Of a DNA stretch of 64,000 nucleotides, positions 27,616 through 37,116 are shown one piece after another. The notes below the pieces were generated by a model that worked only from the letters and a program-made list of their open reading frames with translations, did not search any database and was not told the origin of the DNA. The position numbers and the translations under genes are program-made. Position 1 is the first letter of the stretch. Every line of letters begins with the position of its first letter. The stretch is from Phormidesmis priestleyi Ana (GTDB lineage Bacteria; Cyanobacteriota; Cyanobacteriia; Phormidesmidales; Phormidesmidaceae), in NCBI GenBank assembly GCA_001314865.1, contig LJZR01000002.1:186001-250000 (forward strand), read 5' to 3'.

Positions 27616-28378
27616 TCGTAAATTGAATCTAGAAATTTTAAAGGGCGAAATTTTAGAGACGATGAAATTTACGGCGTGATCTGCTGTCAAACGTTAATCC
27701 AAACGTTAATCGTGACTGACAACTTCAGGTTGACGTTTCTTAATCCCGGCAAGCAAGTGGATAAGCATGATCAAGAAAAATACAATTTATCAGCACTTTG
27801 CCATGTTTTTGCCCCTGCTTGTGAGGCGCTAAAGCAAGATAATTCAAAGCTCACTACACCTTACCAATACCATTAGGAGCATCGGATACATTCTTGGAGA
27901 CCATTCCAGCATAAACAAGGCTGATCATTTTGTTTGTATCGAACGATGTTGTTACTGCGACGAACTTTGACAGACCTTATGAGAGCTCGATAAGCGGTCT
28001 GTTGGTTTGCAGCAGGGTATTTTAAGTATTTTGTCAATAGTCTTTACGGAAATAAACTAATCAATCCTCTTTGGTATAAGTTCTCGAAATTACCTGAACT
28101 CAAGTTGCTCACATCGCTAGACATCAAGATAGGGTAAACGCTGAACACTTGACCTTGTAGGTTCAGCTTCTAAAAGGCCTCTACCATTTGTCCTCTACCG
28201 TTTGAACGTTTAATAAAATCAGCAGTAAGTTTAAGCTTCGTTTGCTGCTTCTAAAGCCTGTACCTGACTAAACAACGACAAAAGCCTAGTAAGGGCTTTA
28301 GGTACTTGGGGAACGCTAGCTTGAGAAGAGGGTAGGCAAGCCTAGATTGCTAGAAAAATATCTCAGCGATTTTTTGAC
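27616..28378. other. Long leader/intergenic region with several hairpins
   Basis: About 760 bp between divergent genes. A 12-bp direct repeat CAAACGTTAATC x2 is at 27688-27711. Stem-loops: ACAGACC/GGTCTGT (27970-28002, 7 bp plus 3 more inside), GCTGAAC/GTTCAGC (28140-28167), and a two-part helix GTACCT...AAAGCC/GGCTTT-AGGTAC (28260-28305) about 75 bp before the STAS-transferase start. The last, with its AAAGCC and GGTAC segments, could be a riboswitch-like or attenuator leader, but I cannot match it to a known class. No coding frame is convincing; 27676-27876 is not supported. Confidence 0.45.
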
Positions 28379-29410
28379 ATGTTTAGCCCTCAACACAGTT
28401 CCGCATCTGAAACATCTAGCAAAGCTAGCTTTAGCGCCGCCGTCTTGGACTCAATGGGTACGATTCAGCTAACAAAAACATTTACGGTGGTCGAGGCAGT
28501 CGCCTTCAAGCGGAGTTGTCAGGAAGCCTTTTTAAAGCATCCAGGACTGGAAGAAGTTGTCCTAAATTTTGCAGATACGATGTTCATTGACAGCAGCGGT
28601 CTTGGTGCGCTGGTGATTTGCCATCGAATTTGTGAGTCTAAAGGGGCGAAGCTGAGACTCATTAATGTGCCGTCGCAAGTGATGATGGCGCTTTCTTTGA
28701 CGGAATTGGATAAGGTTTTTCATATTGAGCGGGCACTGGCTAGTTCGTCTGCTGAACGGCCGAATCATTTAAAGGCGGCACTGGAAAATTTGCCAGAAAC
28801 TCACCCGTCAGTGCGCTCTAAGACAAAACGGTTAATTGATATTGTCGGTGCGCTGGTGGGGTTAGGCTTGACGACGGTTGTGTATGGGGTGGTTGCGATC
28901 GCTGTCAAACTCGAAGACGGCGGCCCCATTTTCTTTAGTCAAACCCGCTGTTCTTGGTTGGGCCAACCCTTCACCATTTGGAAGTTTCGCTCTATGGTGA
29001 TTGACGCTGAAGCCCGCAAGCAGGAAGTGGCTAATAAAATAGAAGGTGCTTTCTTTAAAAACGACAACGATCCGCGCATTACTAGAGTGGGGCGGTTTTT
29101 GCGGCGTACCAGCCTAGATGAGTTTCCTCAGTTCTGGAATGTGCTCAAAGGCGACATGAGCCTGGTTGGCACGCGCCCTCCAACGCTGGATGAACTCGCC
29201 CAGTATAAGGTCTCTGAATGGCAGCGGCTTAACGTAAAGCCGGGGATGACTGGTGAGTGGCAGGTGAATGGACGCTCAAGCATTACTTCTTTTGAGCAGG
29301 TGGTTCAGTTAGATTTGCAATATCAGCGCAAGTGGAGCTTGGCGTACGATATGCAGCTGATTCTTAAGACGGTTGGGGTGCTATTTACCAAAAAATCGGG
29401 CGCTGTGTAA
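28379..29410 (+). CDS. STAS domain-sugar transferase fusion (polysaccharide priming enzyme)
   Basis: 343 residues. Residues about 26-125 form a STAS domain of the anti-sigma-antagonist (RsbV/SpoIIAA) type, with the phospho-acceptor motif FIDSSGLGAL (69-78). Residues about 148-343 are a bacterial sugar transferase (polyprenyl-phosphate hexose-1-P transferase, WbaP/WcaJ catalytic part): KRLIDIVGALVGL membrane helix, GGPIFFSQTR, FTIWKFRSM, DPRITRVGRFLRRTSLDEFPQ (in parts), NVLKGDMSLVGTRPP and VKPGMTGEWQVNGRSS. The transferase adds the first sugar phosphate to the lipid carrier on the cytosolic face. The fusion suggests control of priming by a kinase/phosphatase partner switch; this is inference. 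It opens the polysaccharide region. Confidence 0.9.
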   Translation: MFSPQHSSASETSSKASFSAAVLDSMGTIQLTKTFTVVEAVAFKRSCQEAFLKHPGLEEVVLNFADTMFIDSSGLGALVICHRICESKGAKLRLINVPSQVMMALSLTELDKVFHIERALASSSAERPNHLKAALENLPETHPSVRSKTKRLIDIVGALVGLGLTTVVYGVVAIAVKLEDGGPIFFSQTRCSWLGQPFTIWKFRSMVIDAEARKQEVANKIEGAFFKNDNDPRITRVGRFLRRTSLDEFPQFWNVLKGDMSLVGTRPPTLDELAQYKVSEWQRLNVKPGMTGEWQVNGRSSITSFEQVVQLDLQYQRKWSLAYDMQLILKTVGVLFTKKSGAV

Positions 29411-29532
29411 TCACGCGTAAAACCGTAATCAACCGAAGTTGTCACAAGGCGGCCGCTATCCTACACAATAGATAGGTCAACAAATGGAGCAGTCGGATTG
29501 GACTGCTTTATGAGGATTTAGGCGGTTGGCAA

Positions 29533-30819
29533 ATGCTTGCGAATATTTTGGCTGTACTGCTCGCCTCAGGCAGCTTTATTTTTTATGTGGCGGCCTTCTT
29601 TTATCCGGAGGTGCATCGGCGCTCAGACATTGTGTGGAGTGGCCTGGGTTTGCTATATGCTGCAACACTTTGGTTTGGCTCAGGGCAAATGACAGGCATT
29701 GTGCTGCTTGGGCAAATGATCGCGATCGCGCTAGTCCTCGCACTGGGCTGGCAAACGCTGAGCATACGCCGTGAGAAAACACCGGTATATCAGCAAACGC
29801 CTGTAGTTATTACGCCCGAAGTGGTTGGTAACTGGGCCAAAAATCAGATCAACCAGCTGCGTATTGCGCCGCCTGATCCTGTACCTGTGAAGTTGGAAAA
29901 ACGACGCCTGAGCGAGTTTTCGGCAGATCGGATTGATCCCCGTCGTCGCCCTGCCTATGAGTATGAGTTTGTAGAAGATGGCATTTTGGATCAGTTTCCG
30001 CAGTCGCCCGTGTTAGACCCTCAAGCGCTAGCCCTAGATCTCCCCAGCACCAATTCTGCTATCACCACCGACCTGGATTACACCGCTCCACCGTCTGCCG
30101 AGGCCGAGGTGCTATTGGTCGAAAGCCCTCACTCAGAAGTTGCTGAAGCCGAGCCAGCCCAGGCATTCGGAGTGACTGAATCTGAGGTGGAGCCCTCTAC
30201 ATCCCAAGCAGAAACATCTGACATGGAAGTTGCTGAGGCAGTACCCTCTGAAGTGAAAGTTGCTGAAGTAATGCCGTCTGAAGTAACGCCGTCTGAAACA
30301 GAAGTCTCTGAGAGAAGGCCGTCTGAGGTAGAAGCTTCTAGTGAAGAAGATGAGGACGATTGGGGCGATACGGCTTGGACTGACCTCACGCCGGTTGATG
30401 AGCCGATTGATAACCCCCTTAATAATTCTGCAAGCAAACAGAAGCCAAGTCTGTTGGCGATGCCTTTGATTTTGGTGGGCTGGATGAAAGATGTGGTCAC
30501 CTCATTGACTCGGCCTAAGCCGTCGAAGCCGGTTATTGTCATTCCACGCAGAGAAACGGCTACTACACTAGATAAAAGGGTGGAATATAACAGGCTGGAG
30601 CGAGAACCCAACAGATCGGATGCATCTGATCTGTCAGATATGTCAGAGGATATAGCGGAGGATGCGATCGCCAGCAGTGAAGCCCCCTGGAACCACGAAT
30701 CGCATGAATCAGCAGAAGCCCTAGCAGAAGCCTCATCAGAAGCCTCATCAGAAGCCTCACCAGAAGCACTCGAAAAAGCCCCAGTAGAAGTCTTAGAAGA
30801 AAGCAACTGGGACGATTGA
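29533..30819 (+). CDS. ycf66: Ycf66 family protein
   Basis: 428 residues. The N-terminal Ycf66 domain (about 1-90) has three hydrophobic helices with the family pattern FYVAAFFYPEVHRRSDIVWSGLGLLYAATLW (in parts) and TGIVLLGQM.AIALVLALGWQTL, then a conserved RREKTPVYQQTPV stretch. The remaining 300 residues are acidic and Ser/Glu/Ala-rich, with Pro-Ser-Glu-Val repeats (about 230-275) and an SEAS repeat near the C-terminus encoded by 12-bp units (about 30715-30770). Ycf66 occurs in cyanobacteria and some plastids; function is not settled. Upstream GAGGATTTAGGCGGTTGGCAA gives only a weak ribosome site for the ATG at 29533. Confidence 0.88.
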   Translation: MLANILAVLLASGSFIFYVAAFFYPEVHRRSDIVWSGLGLLYAATLWFGSGQMTGIVLLGQMIAIALVLALGWQTLSIRREKTPVYQQTPVVITPEVVGNWAKNQINQLRIAPPDPVPVKLEKRRLSEFSADRIDPRRRPAYEYEFVEDGILDQFPQSPVLDPQALALDLPSTNSAITTDLDYTAPPSAEAEVLLVESPHSEVAEAEPAQAFGVTESEVEPSTSQAETSDMEVAEAVPSEVKVAEVMPSEVTPSETEVSERRPSEVEASSEEDEDDWGDTAWTDLTPVDEPIDNPLNNSASKQKPSLLAMPLILVGWMKDVVTSLTRPKPSKPVIVIPRRETATTLDKRVEYNRLEREPNRSDASDLSDMSEDIAEDAIASSEAPWNHESHESAEALAEASSEASSEASPEALEKAPVEVLEESNWDD

Positions 30820-30892
30820 CTTGAAGCGATTCAAACTTCAAGGCAAAATGACCTAACTAACCCGCTAACTAACCCGCCATACACAATGGCCC

Positions 30893-33811
30893 GTGACAAC
30901 CGTGAGTGAATCCAAAAGCTACAAAGAAACCGTATTATTGCCCCAAACTGACTTCAGCATGAGGGCCAATGCAGTCAAGCGCGAGCCCGAACTGCAAGCC
31001 TACTGGCAAGAAAAAGGCATCTACGAAAAGCTAGCTAAGGAAAATCCGGGCGCGCCTTTTATCCTGCACGATGGGCCGCCCTACGCTAACGGCGACCTGC
31101 ACATGGGCCACGCGCTCAATAAAATCCTTAAAGACATTATTAATAAGTATCAGATGCTGCAAGGGCGCAAGGTGCGCTACGTGCCGGGTTGGGACTGTCA
31201 CGGTTTGCCGATTGAGCTAAAGGTGCTGCAAAAGCTGAAGTCGTCAGTCCGGCGAGAGCTAACGCCGCTAAAGCTCAGGCAACGAGCCAAAGAATTTGCC
31301 CTAGAGACCGTCGATCAGCAACGCGAGGGCTTCAAGCGCTATGGCGTGTGGGGGGATTGGGATCATCCCTACCTTACGCTTCAGCCTGAGTATGAGGCAG
31401 CGCAGCTAGGCGTATTTGGCAAGATGGTTGAGAACGGCTACATCTATCGGGGCTTGAGGTCGGTACATTGGAGCCCGTCCTCACAAACGGCCCTAGCCGA
31501 GGCGGAACTGGAATACCCAGAAAATCATGTTTCGCCAAGTATCTATATTGCCTTTCCAATGGTGGCCGCCTCAGATCAGGCACAGTCCGTCATTGCACCT
31601 TACTTAGAGAGCTTAGGCGTTGCGATTTGGACCACAACGCCCTGGACAATTCCGGCAAATGTCGCCGTCTCAGTCAATCCTGAGCTGAACTATGCCGTTG
31701 TAGAGAGCACCTCGGGCGAGCCATTTAAGCATTTAATAGTGGCAAAAGAGCTGGCCGCAAGGCTCTCTGAAACCTTTGCAGGCTCTGCCGGTGGGCTGCG
31801 CGTTGTAGCAGAGCTAAAAGGATCGGCTCTGGCCGGTTCTACCTATCGCCATCCGCTCGCGACCAAAGAAGCGACTTATGACCGGATCAGCCCAATTGTT
31901 GTCGGCGGCGACTATGTGACGACTGAATCAGGCACTGGCCTAGTTCACACCGCGCCCGGTCATGGCCAAGAAGACTTTGCAGTAGGCCAACGTGAAAATT
32001 TACCGATTTTATGTCCGGTTGATGAACGAGGTAACTTTACCGCCGAAGCGGGCTCTTTTGAGGGGCTGAATGTTTTAAAAACAGCTAACGACGCCATCAT
32101 TGAAGCGCTCACTGAAGAGAAGGTGCTGCTCAAGCACGAACCCTACGCACATAAGTATCCGTACGATTGGCGCACGAAAAAGCCGGTGATCTATCGAGCT
32201 ACTGAGCAGTGGTTTGCTTCGGTGAAGGGCTTTGTGGGCGAAGCGCTAGCGGCAATAGATAAGGTTAAATGGATTCCGGCCCAGGGTCAGAACCGGATTA
32301 CCTCCATGGTGTCGGAGCGCTCTGACTGGTGTATTTCTCGGCAGCGAAGCTGGGGGGTGCCGATTCCGGTATTTTATGACGAGGCGACCAGCGAGGCGCT
32401 AATGACGCAGGAGACAATTGCCTATGTACAGGCGATTGTGGCTGAAAAAGGATCAGATGCCTGGTGGGAAATGTCGGTGGCTGACTTGCTGCCTGAGCCC
32501 TATCGCAACGATGGCAAAACCTACGTTAAGGGCACCGACACGATGGACGTATGGTTTGACTCGGGCTCTTCTTGGGCGGCTGTGGCCCAGCAGCGCGGCG
32601 AACTGGACTATCCCGCTGAAATTTATTTAGAAGGGTCTGACCAGCATCGCGGTTGGTTTCAATCTAGCCTGCTGACGAGTGTGGCCTGCAATGGTTTGGC
32701 GCCCTATCGGCAGGTGCTCACTCACGGCTATGTGCTAGATGAAAATGGCCGCAAGATGAGTAAGTCGCTGGGTAATGGCGTAGACCCCAAGGTGATTATT
32801 GAGGGCGGTAATAACCAAAAGCAGGAACCGCCTTACGGCGCAGATGTGCTGCGACTGTGGGTATCGTCGGTAGACTACTCAGGCGATATGCGGTTGGGTA
32901 TGCGCAATGTGAAGCAAATGTCGGATGTGTATCGTAAGATTCGCAACACGGCGCGGTTTTTACTGGGCAATTTGTATGACTTTGACCCGGCAAAGGATGC
33001 GGTGCCCTATGACCAACTGCCTGAGCTAGATCAGTATATGCTGCACCGTATGACTGAGGTGTTTGCAGATGTGAAGGAGGCGTTTGAGTCGTATCAGTTC
33101 TTTCAGTTTTTTCAGACGGTCCAGAACTTTTGCGTGGTGGATCTGTCGAACTTTTATTTGGACATTGCAAAAGACCGACTGTATATCAGCGCGGCTGACT
33201 CAGTGCGGCGGCGAAGCTGTCAGACGGTGCTGGCGGTGGCGATTGAAAATTTGGCTAAGGCGATCGCGCCTGTGCTCTCTCATATGGCCGAAGACATTTG
33301 GCAGGCGCTACCCTACGCTACGCCTGCTGAATCGGTATTTGAGTCAGGCTGGGTAAACCTAGAAGGTCAATGGCAACGCCCTGAGCTAACCGACATTTGG
33401 AATCAGCTGCGGCAGCTGCGAGACGAGGCTAATGTGGTGCTAGAGCAGGCCCGCGTTGATAAGGCCATTGGCTCATCGTTAGAAGCCAAGCTCAAGCTTG
33501 CGGTTGATAACGCGGCGCTGCGCTCAAAGCTCACTGCGATGAATCCGGTACAGAGTATTGCCAAAGATTCTAATCAGGTCGATGAGCTACGCTACCTGTT
33601 TTTGGTTTCCCAGGTGGAGCTTGTAGAGAGTCGAGAGGCGTTAGAAGGGTCTAAGTATCGTGCCGACGCGGCGGGAACAACGATTGGGGTGGTCAATGCT
33701 GAGGGCGATAAGTGCGATCGCTGCTGGAACTACTCAACCTATGTGGGCGAGTCAGCTGAGCATCCGACGATATGCGATCGCTGCGTAGCGGCTCTTAATG
33801 GCCAGTTTTGA
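30893..33811 (+). CDS. ileS: Isoleucyl-tRNA synthetase
   Basis: 972 residues. Class I aminoacyl-tRNA synthetase that charges tRNA-Ile. Motifs: HIGH as HMGH in PYANGDLHMGH (about 62-72), an editing CP1 domain with TTPWTIPANVAV and GTGLVHTAPGHGQEDF, KMSKS (about 621-625), an anticodon-binding domain, and the C-terminal zinc site CDRCWNYS...TICDRC (about 943-966). It starts at GTG 30893 or the in-frame GTG at 30902; the ATG at 30886 is out of frame. The bacterial type 1 layout with a C-terminal zinc finger is complete. A 12-bp direct repeat of AACTAACCCGCT precedes it (30854-30878). It is a housekeeping gene placed inside the polysaccharide region. Confidence 0.97.
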   Translation: MTTVSESKSYKETVLLPQTDFSMRANAVKREPELQAYWQEKGIYEKLAKENPGAPFILHDGPPYANGDLHMGHALNKILKDIINKYQMLQGRKVRYVPGWDCHGLPIELKVLQKLKSSVRRELTPLKLRQRAKEFALETVDQQREGFKRYGVWGDWDHPYLTLQPEYEAAQLGVFGKMVENGYIYRGLRSVHWSPSSQTALAEAELEYPENHVSPSIYIAFPMVAASDQAQSVIAPYLESLGVAIWTTTPWTIPANVAVSVNPELNYAVVESTSGEPFKHLIVAKELAARLSETFAGSAGGLRVVAELKGSALAGSTYRHPLATKEATYDRISPIVVGGDYVTTESGTGLVHTAPGHGQEDFAVGQRENLPILCPVDERGNFTAEAGSFEGLNVLKTANDAIIEALTEEKVLLKHEPYAHKYPYDWRTKKPVIYRATEQWFASVKGFVGEALAAIDKVKWIPAQGQNRITSMVSERSDWCISRQRSWGVPIPVFYDEATSEALMTQETIAYVQAIVAEKGSDAWWEMSVADLLPEPYRNDGKTYVKGTDTMDVWFDSGSSWAAVAQQRGELDYPAEIYLEGSDQHRGWFQSSLLTSVACNGLAPYRQVLTHGYVLDENGRKMSKSLGNGVDPKVIIEGGNNQKQEPPYGADVLRLWVSSVDYSGDMRLGMRNVKQMSDVYRKIRNTARFLLGNLYDFDPAKDAVPYDQLPELDQYMLHRMTEVFADVKEAFESYQFFQFFQTVQNFCVVDLSNFYLDIAKDRLYISAADSVRRRSCQTVLAVAIENLAKAIAPVLSHMAEDIWQALPYATPAESVFESGWVNLEGQWQRPELTDIWNQLRQLRDEANVVLEQARVDKAIGSSLEAKLKLAVDNAALRSKLTAMNPVQSIAKDSNQVDELRYLFLVSQVELVESREALEGSKYRADAAGTTIGVVNAEGDKCDRCWNYSTYVGESAEHPTICDRCVAALNGQF

Positions 33812-33932
33812 AGCTATTTTTTAGCAAAATACTGGAAAATACTGAAAAACACTAAAAAACACTAAGAAGCTTAGCGAATTTTTAATAGCTTGACGGGTCG
33901 AGCTTGGTCAAAGCTACGGACTGCCAAATGTA

Positions 33933-34080
33933 GTGTCTTTCACTTGAGTGTCTTTCGCTTGGGCGTCTTTCACTTGAGCGTCTTTCACTGGAGTATCTTT
34001 CACTGGAGTGTCTTTCACTTGAGTGCAGACATTAGCGTCGTCTGAAGTGACTGAAATCGACTGAAATCGACTGAAATCAT
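33933..34080. repeat. 15-bp array x 6 and adjoining 10-bp array x 3
   Basis: Unit GTGTCTTTCACTTGA with scattered substitutions repeats six times (33933-34022). CTGAAATCGA repeats three times at 34051-34080. Minus-strand frame 33914-34198 crosses both and would give 94 residues with Val-Lys-Asp-Thr repeats; no family features, so it is not called. The rest of the 33812-34327 gap holds only short AT-rich near-repeats (AAAATACTG at 33834-33870). Confidence 0.93.
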
Positions 34081-34327
34081 TAGCTGGAATCGTTCTAGAG
34101 GCCCTTTTTGATCCTGTCTGGAAGCCCCTATAAGTTCCTGACGCTCTAGGGGTAGCTTCATCAGAACTTTCTACAAAGCTGATTGAGTCATAAGCCACCA
34201 GTAAAGCTCACAGCTTGTTTATTACTGTTCTTTACTCCTTTGTTATGCTTAAGTTGGTAATTCTACCTATTAGATAGTGTTTGTGACGGCGGCTCCCAAA
34301 AATGAGCTTTAGACCTTTTAACGTTTT

Positions 34328-35398
34328 ATGACCTTTCCTTCGTTACTCATGTCTCCAGAGCCAACGCCTGATTCAGGCGAACCTGCCATTTCGCTTGTAA
34401 TCCCGGTATACAACGGGGGAGAAGCCTTTCGGCGCTGCTTAGATTCACTGAGACGATGGATTCATCCCCAGGACTTAGCGGCTGGCCGGGTAGAAATTAT
34501 TGTGGTTGCTGATGGTGACTCTGATGGCAGCTGGCGACTCGCCGAAGAATTTGGCGCTCAGGTCATTCGTTTGGATCACGCTGGCGGGCCTGCTAGAGCG
34601 CGTAACATCGGTGCAAATGCTGCGAAAGGCAATATTTTGTTTTTTGTAGATGCTGATGTTGAAATTTTGCCTGATACGCTAAGCCAGGTTGTTGCTAGCT
34701 TCTATGAAGCCCCTGAGCTAGCGGCCCTGATTGGTTCCTACGATGATGCACCCGGCGCACCCAACTTTCTGTCGCAGTACAAAAACCTCTTTCATCACTA
34801 CACCCATCAAACGGCTTGTTTGGACGCTTCGACCTTTTGGGGCGCATGTGGGGCCATCCGCCGATCCGTATTCGAGCGCGTCGGCGGCTTTGACGAAAGT
34901 TACCGCAAGCCCTGTATTGAAGATATCGAGCTGGGCTATCGCTTGAAGCAAGCGGGGCACACCATTCATTTGCGCAAAGATATTCAGGTGAAGCATTTGA
35001 AAAAATGGACGCCGTTTTCACTACTGCGTGCCGATGTTTTTTACCGCGCCCTGCCTTGGATGGCTTTATTACTACAGGTTCGTCAGGCGCACCCTGCACA
35101 GTATGAACGCTTCACAAGTGACTTAAATCTGAAGTGGAATAGCCGCATTAGTGTAATGCTGGTTTATGTTTTGTTGCTGTGTATCGCGATTTCTCCCTGG
35201 TTCGGTGTAGCTGGGATACTGGCAATGGCATTTGGGCTTGCCCTCCTGCTGATCAACCTGCCCGTGTATCGATTCTTTCGTCGCAAGCGGGGTTGGCTGT
35301 TTGCGCTCCGGACTGTCCCTTGGCACTGGCTGTACTTTTTTTACAGCGGAATGGCCTATGCGGTCACGCTCGTGCGTCATCAGCTACGTCACGCCTGA
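34328..35398 (+). CDS. GT2 family glycosyltransferase with C-terminal membrane helices
   Basis: 356 residues. GT-A fold family 2 transferase: ISLVIPVYNGGEAFRRCLDSL opening (split), VADGDSDGS, GGPARARNIGANAA, the metal-binding FVDADVE (DxD, about 98-104), GGFDESYRKPCIEDIELGYRL with the putative catalytic Glu/Asp, then two C-terminal hydrophobic stretches (about 278-315 and 325-345) for membrane attachment. The enzyme would add a sugar from a nucleotide sugar to the growing lipid-linked chain. It is the first glycosyltransferase of the cluster after ileS. Confidence 0.88.
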   Translation: MTFPSLLMSPEPTPDSGEPAISLVIPVYNGGEAFRRCLDSLRRWIHPQDLAAGRVEIIVVADGDSDGSWRLAEEFGAQVIRLDHAGGPARARNIGANAAKGNILFFVDADVEILPDTLSQVVASFYEAPELAALIGSYDDAPGAPNFLSQYKNLFHHYTHQTACLDASTFWGACGAIRRSVFERVGGFDESYRKPCIEDIELGYRLKQAGHTIHLRKDIQVKHLKKWTPFSLLRADVFYRALPWMALLLQVRQAHPAQYERFTSDLNLKWNSRISVMLVYVLLLCIAISPWFGVAGILAMAFGLALLLINLPVYRFFRRKRGWLFALRTVPWHWLYFFYSGMAYAVTLVRHQLRHA

Positions 35399-35515
35399 GT
35401 AAATCGCATAAGCCTCTCTGTAGGAGGATGCCATAGCTCTACCTATCAAAGACTCTTCTATCTTTAATCGGTCGCATACAGTCAGCACTTGGAAAAAAGC
35501 AGCGGTTCTTTTACG

Positions 35516-35590
35516 CAGCTCTCAAGTACACAGCTCTCAAGTACCTCAAGCACACAGCTCTCAAGTACACAGTTCTCAAGATCCTCAATA
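35516..35590. repeat. 15-bp tandem array, about 4 copies
   Basis: CAGCTCTCAAGTACA at 35516-35530, an expanded copy at 35531-35554, then 35555-35569 and a degraded copy, ending a few bases from the oxidoreductase ATG. No clear Shine-Dalgarno sequence is visible between array and start. Confidence 0.88.
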
Positions 35591-35595
35591 AACTT

Positions 35596-37065
35596 ATGGT
35601 TTCTCGTACCGTTGTGATCGGCGCAGGCCCAGCTGGCTTAATAGCTGCTTATGAATTGGTTAAAAACGGTCAGCAGGCAACTGTGATAGAGCAGTCTGAC
35701 AAGGTAGGGGGTATTTCGCGGACAGAAACCTATCAGGGCTATCGCTTCGATATTGGCGGACATCGTTTTTTTACTAAAGTCGGTGAAGTTCAAGAACTGT
35801 GGAAAGAAATTTTAGGCGATGACTTTATCCAAGTTCCTCGCCTGTCCAGAATTTACTATCGCAATCGCTTTTTTGACTATCCGCTCTCTATTACGAACAC
35901 GCTTAAAAACTTGGGGCCAATTGACAGCGCTTTGATTGTGCTGAGCTATCTTAAAGCGCGAGCAAATGCGAAGCTAAACCCCGATATTGAAGCTGAAAAT
36001 TTTGAAGAATGGGTAACAGAACGCTTTGGCTCGCGGTTATACCGCACCTTTTTTAAGTCCTACACCGAGAAGGTGTGGGGCATTCCTTGCGACAAAATAC
36101 AGGCCGAGTGGGCCGCTCAGCGGATCAAGGGGCTGTCCCTTTCTAAGGCTGTAATCAATGCCATGTTTGGCAGCAATGATACTAAAACCCTCATCAAAGA
36201 ATTTGACTATCCGGTATTGGGCCCAGGCATGATGTGGGAGAAATGCCAGTCGCTAATTGAAGAGACGGGCTCTGTGGTGGCGATGAATACGAGCGCGGTG
36301 CGAATAGAGCGTACAGGCAGCCATATTGACTGTGTGATTGCGAAAAAGGGTGATGAAGAGTTTGTTATAAAGGCTGATAATTATGTGTCTAGTATGCCGG
36401 TGAGTGCTTTGGTAAGGCAGCTAGATCCGCCTGCCCCGCAGGCTGTGCTGGCGGCGGCGAATGGGCTGAAGTATCGCGACTTTTTGATTGTGCCGATTGT
36501 GGTTAATATCAAGTCGTTGTTTCCCGACAACTGGATTTATATTCACAGTCCCGACTTTAGGGTTGGTCGCATTCAAAACTTTAAGAATTGGAGTGCGGCA
36601 ATGGTGCCTGATGCCAACAAAACCTGTTTGGGGATGGAGTACTTTTGCAGTGAAGGCGATGATATTTGGGAGAGAGACGACAAAGCGCTGATTCGGCTGG
36701 CGACCGAGGAAATTGTTGGTTTGGGACTGGTGCCTGATGAGTCGATGGTTGAAGATGGTACGGTGATTCGGCAGAAGAAGGCTTATCCGGTGTATGACGG
36801 GGAGTATCGCCAGCATTTAGCGGTATTGCAGGAATTTGTAGAAGGTTTTGACAACTTGCAAACAGTAGGCCGCAACGGGATGCATCGCTATAATAACCAG
36901 GATCATTCCATGCTCACCGGGCTGCTGGCTGCCAAAAATATTTTGGGCGAACAGCATAACCTGTGGGACATTAACACGGAACGCTCTTACCATGAGGACT
37001 TTACGAAAGAGCAGTGGGCCAAGCTTAAAGAAGCTCAGTCGAGAGAAATGAGTGCAGTGACTTGA
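35596..37065 (+). CDS. FAD-dependent oxidoreductase, UDP-galactopyranose-mutase/amine-oxidase-like
   Basis: 489 residues. N-terminal FAD-binding Rossmann motif VVIGAGPAGLIAAYEL (about 5-20), E at the end of the second strand (VIEQSDKVGGISRT), the GG doublet RFDIGGHRFFT and the C-terminal FAD segment LQTVGRNGMHRYNNQDHSM (in parts), which matches the UGM/amine-oxidase group of NAD(P)/FAD enzymes common in polysaccharide clusters. It probably modifies a nucleotide sugar or lipid-linked sugar; true mutase activity is not shown. It lies between two GT2 genes on the same strand. Confidence 0.82.
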   Translation: MVSRTVVIGAGPAGLIAAYELVKNGQQATVIEQSDKVGGISRTETYQGYRFDIGGHRFFTKVGEVQELWKEILGDDFIQVPRLSRIYYRNRFFDYPLSITNTLKNLGPIDSALIVLSYLKARANAKLNPDIEAENFEEWVTERFGSRLYRTFFKSYTEKVWGIPCDKIQAEWAAQRIKGLSLSKAVINAMFGSNDTKTLIKEFDYPVLGPGMMWEKCQSLIEETGSVVAMNTSAVRIERTGSHIDCVIAKKGDEEFVIKADNYVSSMPVSALVRQLDPPAPQAVLAAANGLKYRDFLIVPIVVNIKSLFPDNWIYIHSPDFRVGRIQNFKNWSAAMVPDANKTCLGMEYFCSEGDDIWERDDKALIRLATEEIVGLGLVPDESMVEDGTVIRQKKAYPVYDGEYRQHLAVLQEFVEGFDNLQTVGRNGMHRYNNQDHSMLTGLLAAKNILGEQHNLWDINTERSYHEDFTKEQWAKLKEAQSREMSAVT

Positions 37066-37111
37066 GTGTAGTGACTTAGGAGAACTCGTTAGGAGAACCT
37101 GTTAGGAGAAC
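37049..37111 (+). promoter_or_regulatory. Iterated Shine-Dalgarno array before a GT2 gene
   Basis: 13-14-bp repeats. Three copies contain TTAGGAGAAC at 37076-37085, 37089-37098 and 37102-37111, so AGGAG occurs three times before the ATG at 37117. Two earlier degenerate copies (AGTGCAGTGACTT) overlap the oxidoreductase stop. Confidence 0.85.
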
Positions 37112-37116
37112 AACCC

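Noticed and set aside
30129-30806. 225-codon Ser-rich minus-strand frame inside ycf66
   Set aside because: It is the antisense reading of the Glu/Ala/Ser-rich tail of ycf66, where biased codons keep the opposite strand open.
33914-34198. 94-codon minus-strand frame with Val-Lys-Asp-Thr repeats
   Set aside because: It is generated by two tandem arrays in an intergenic gap, and the non-repeat part resembles nothing I know.
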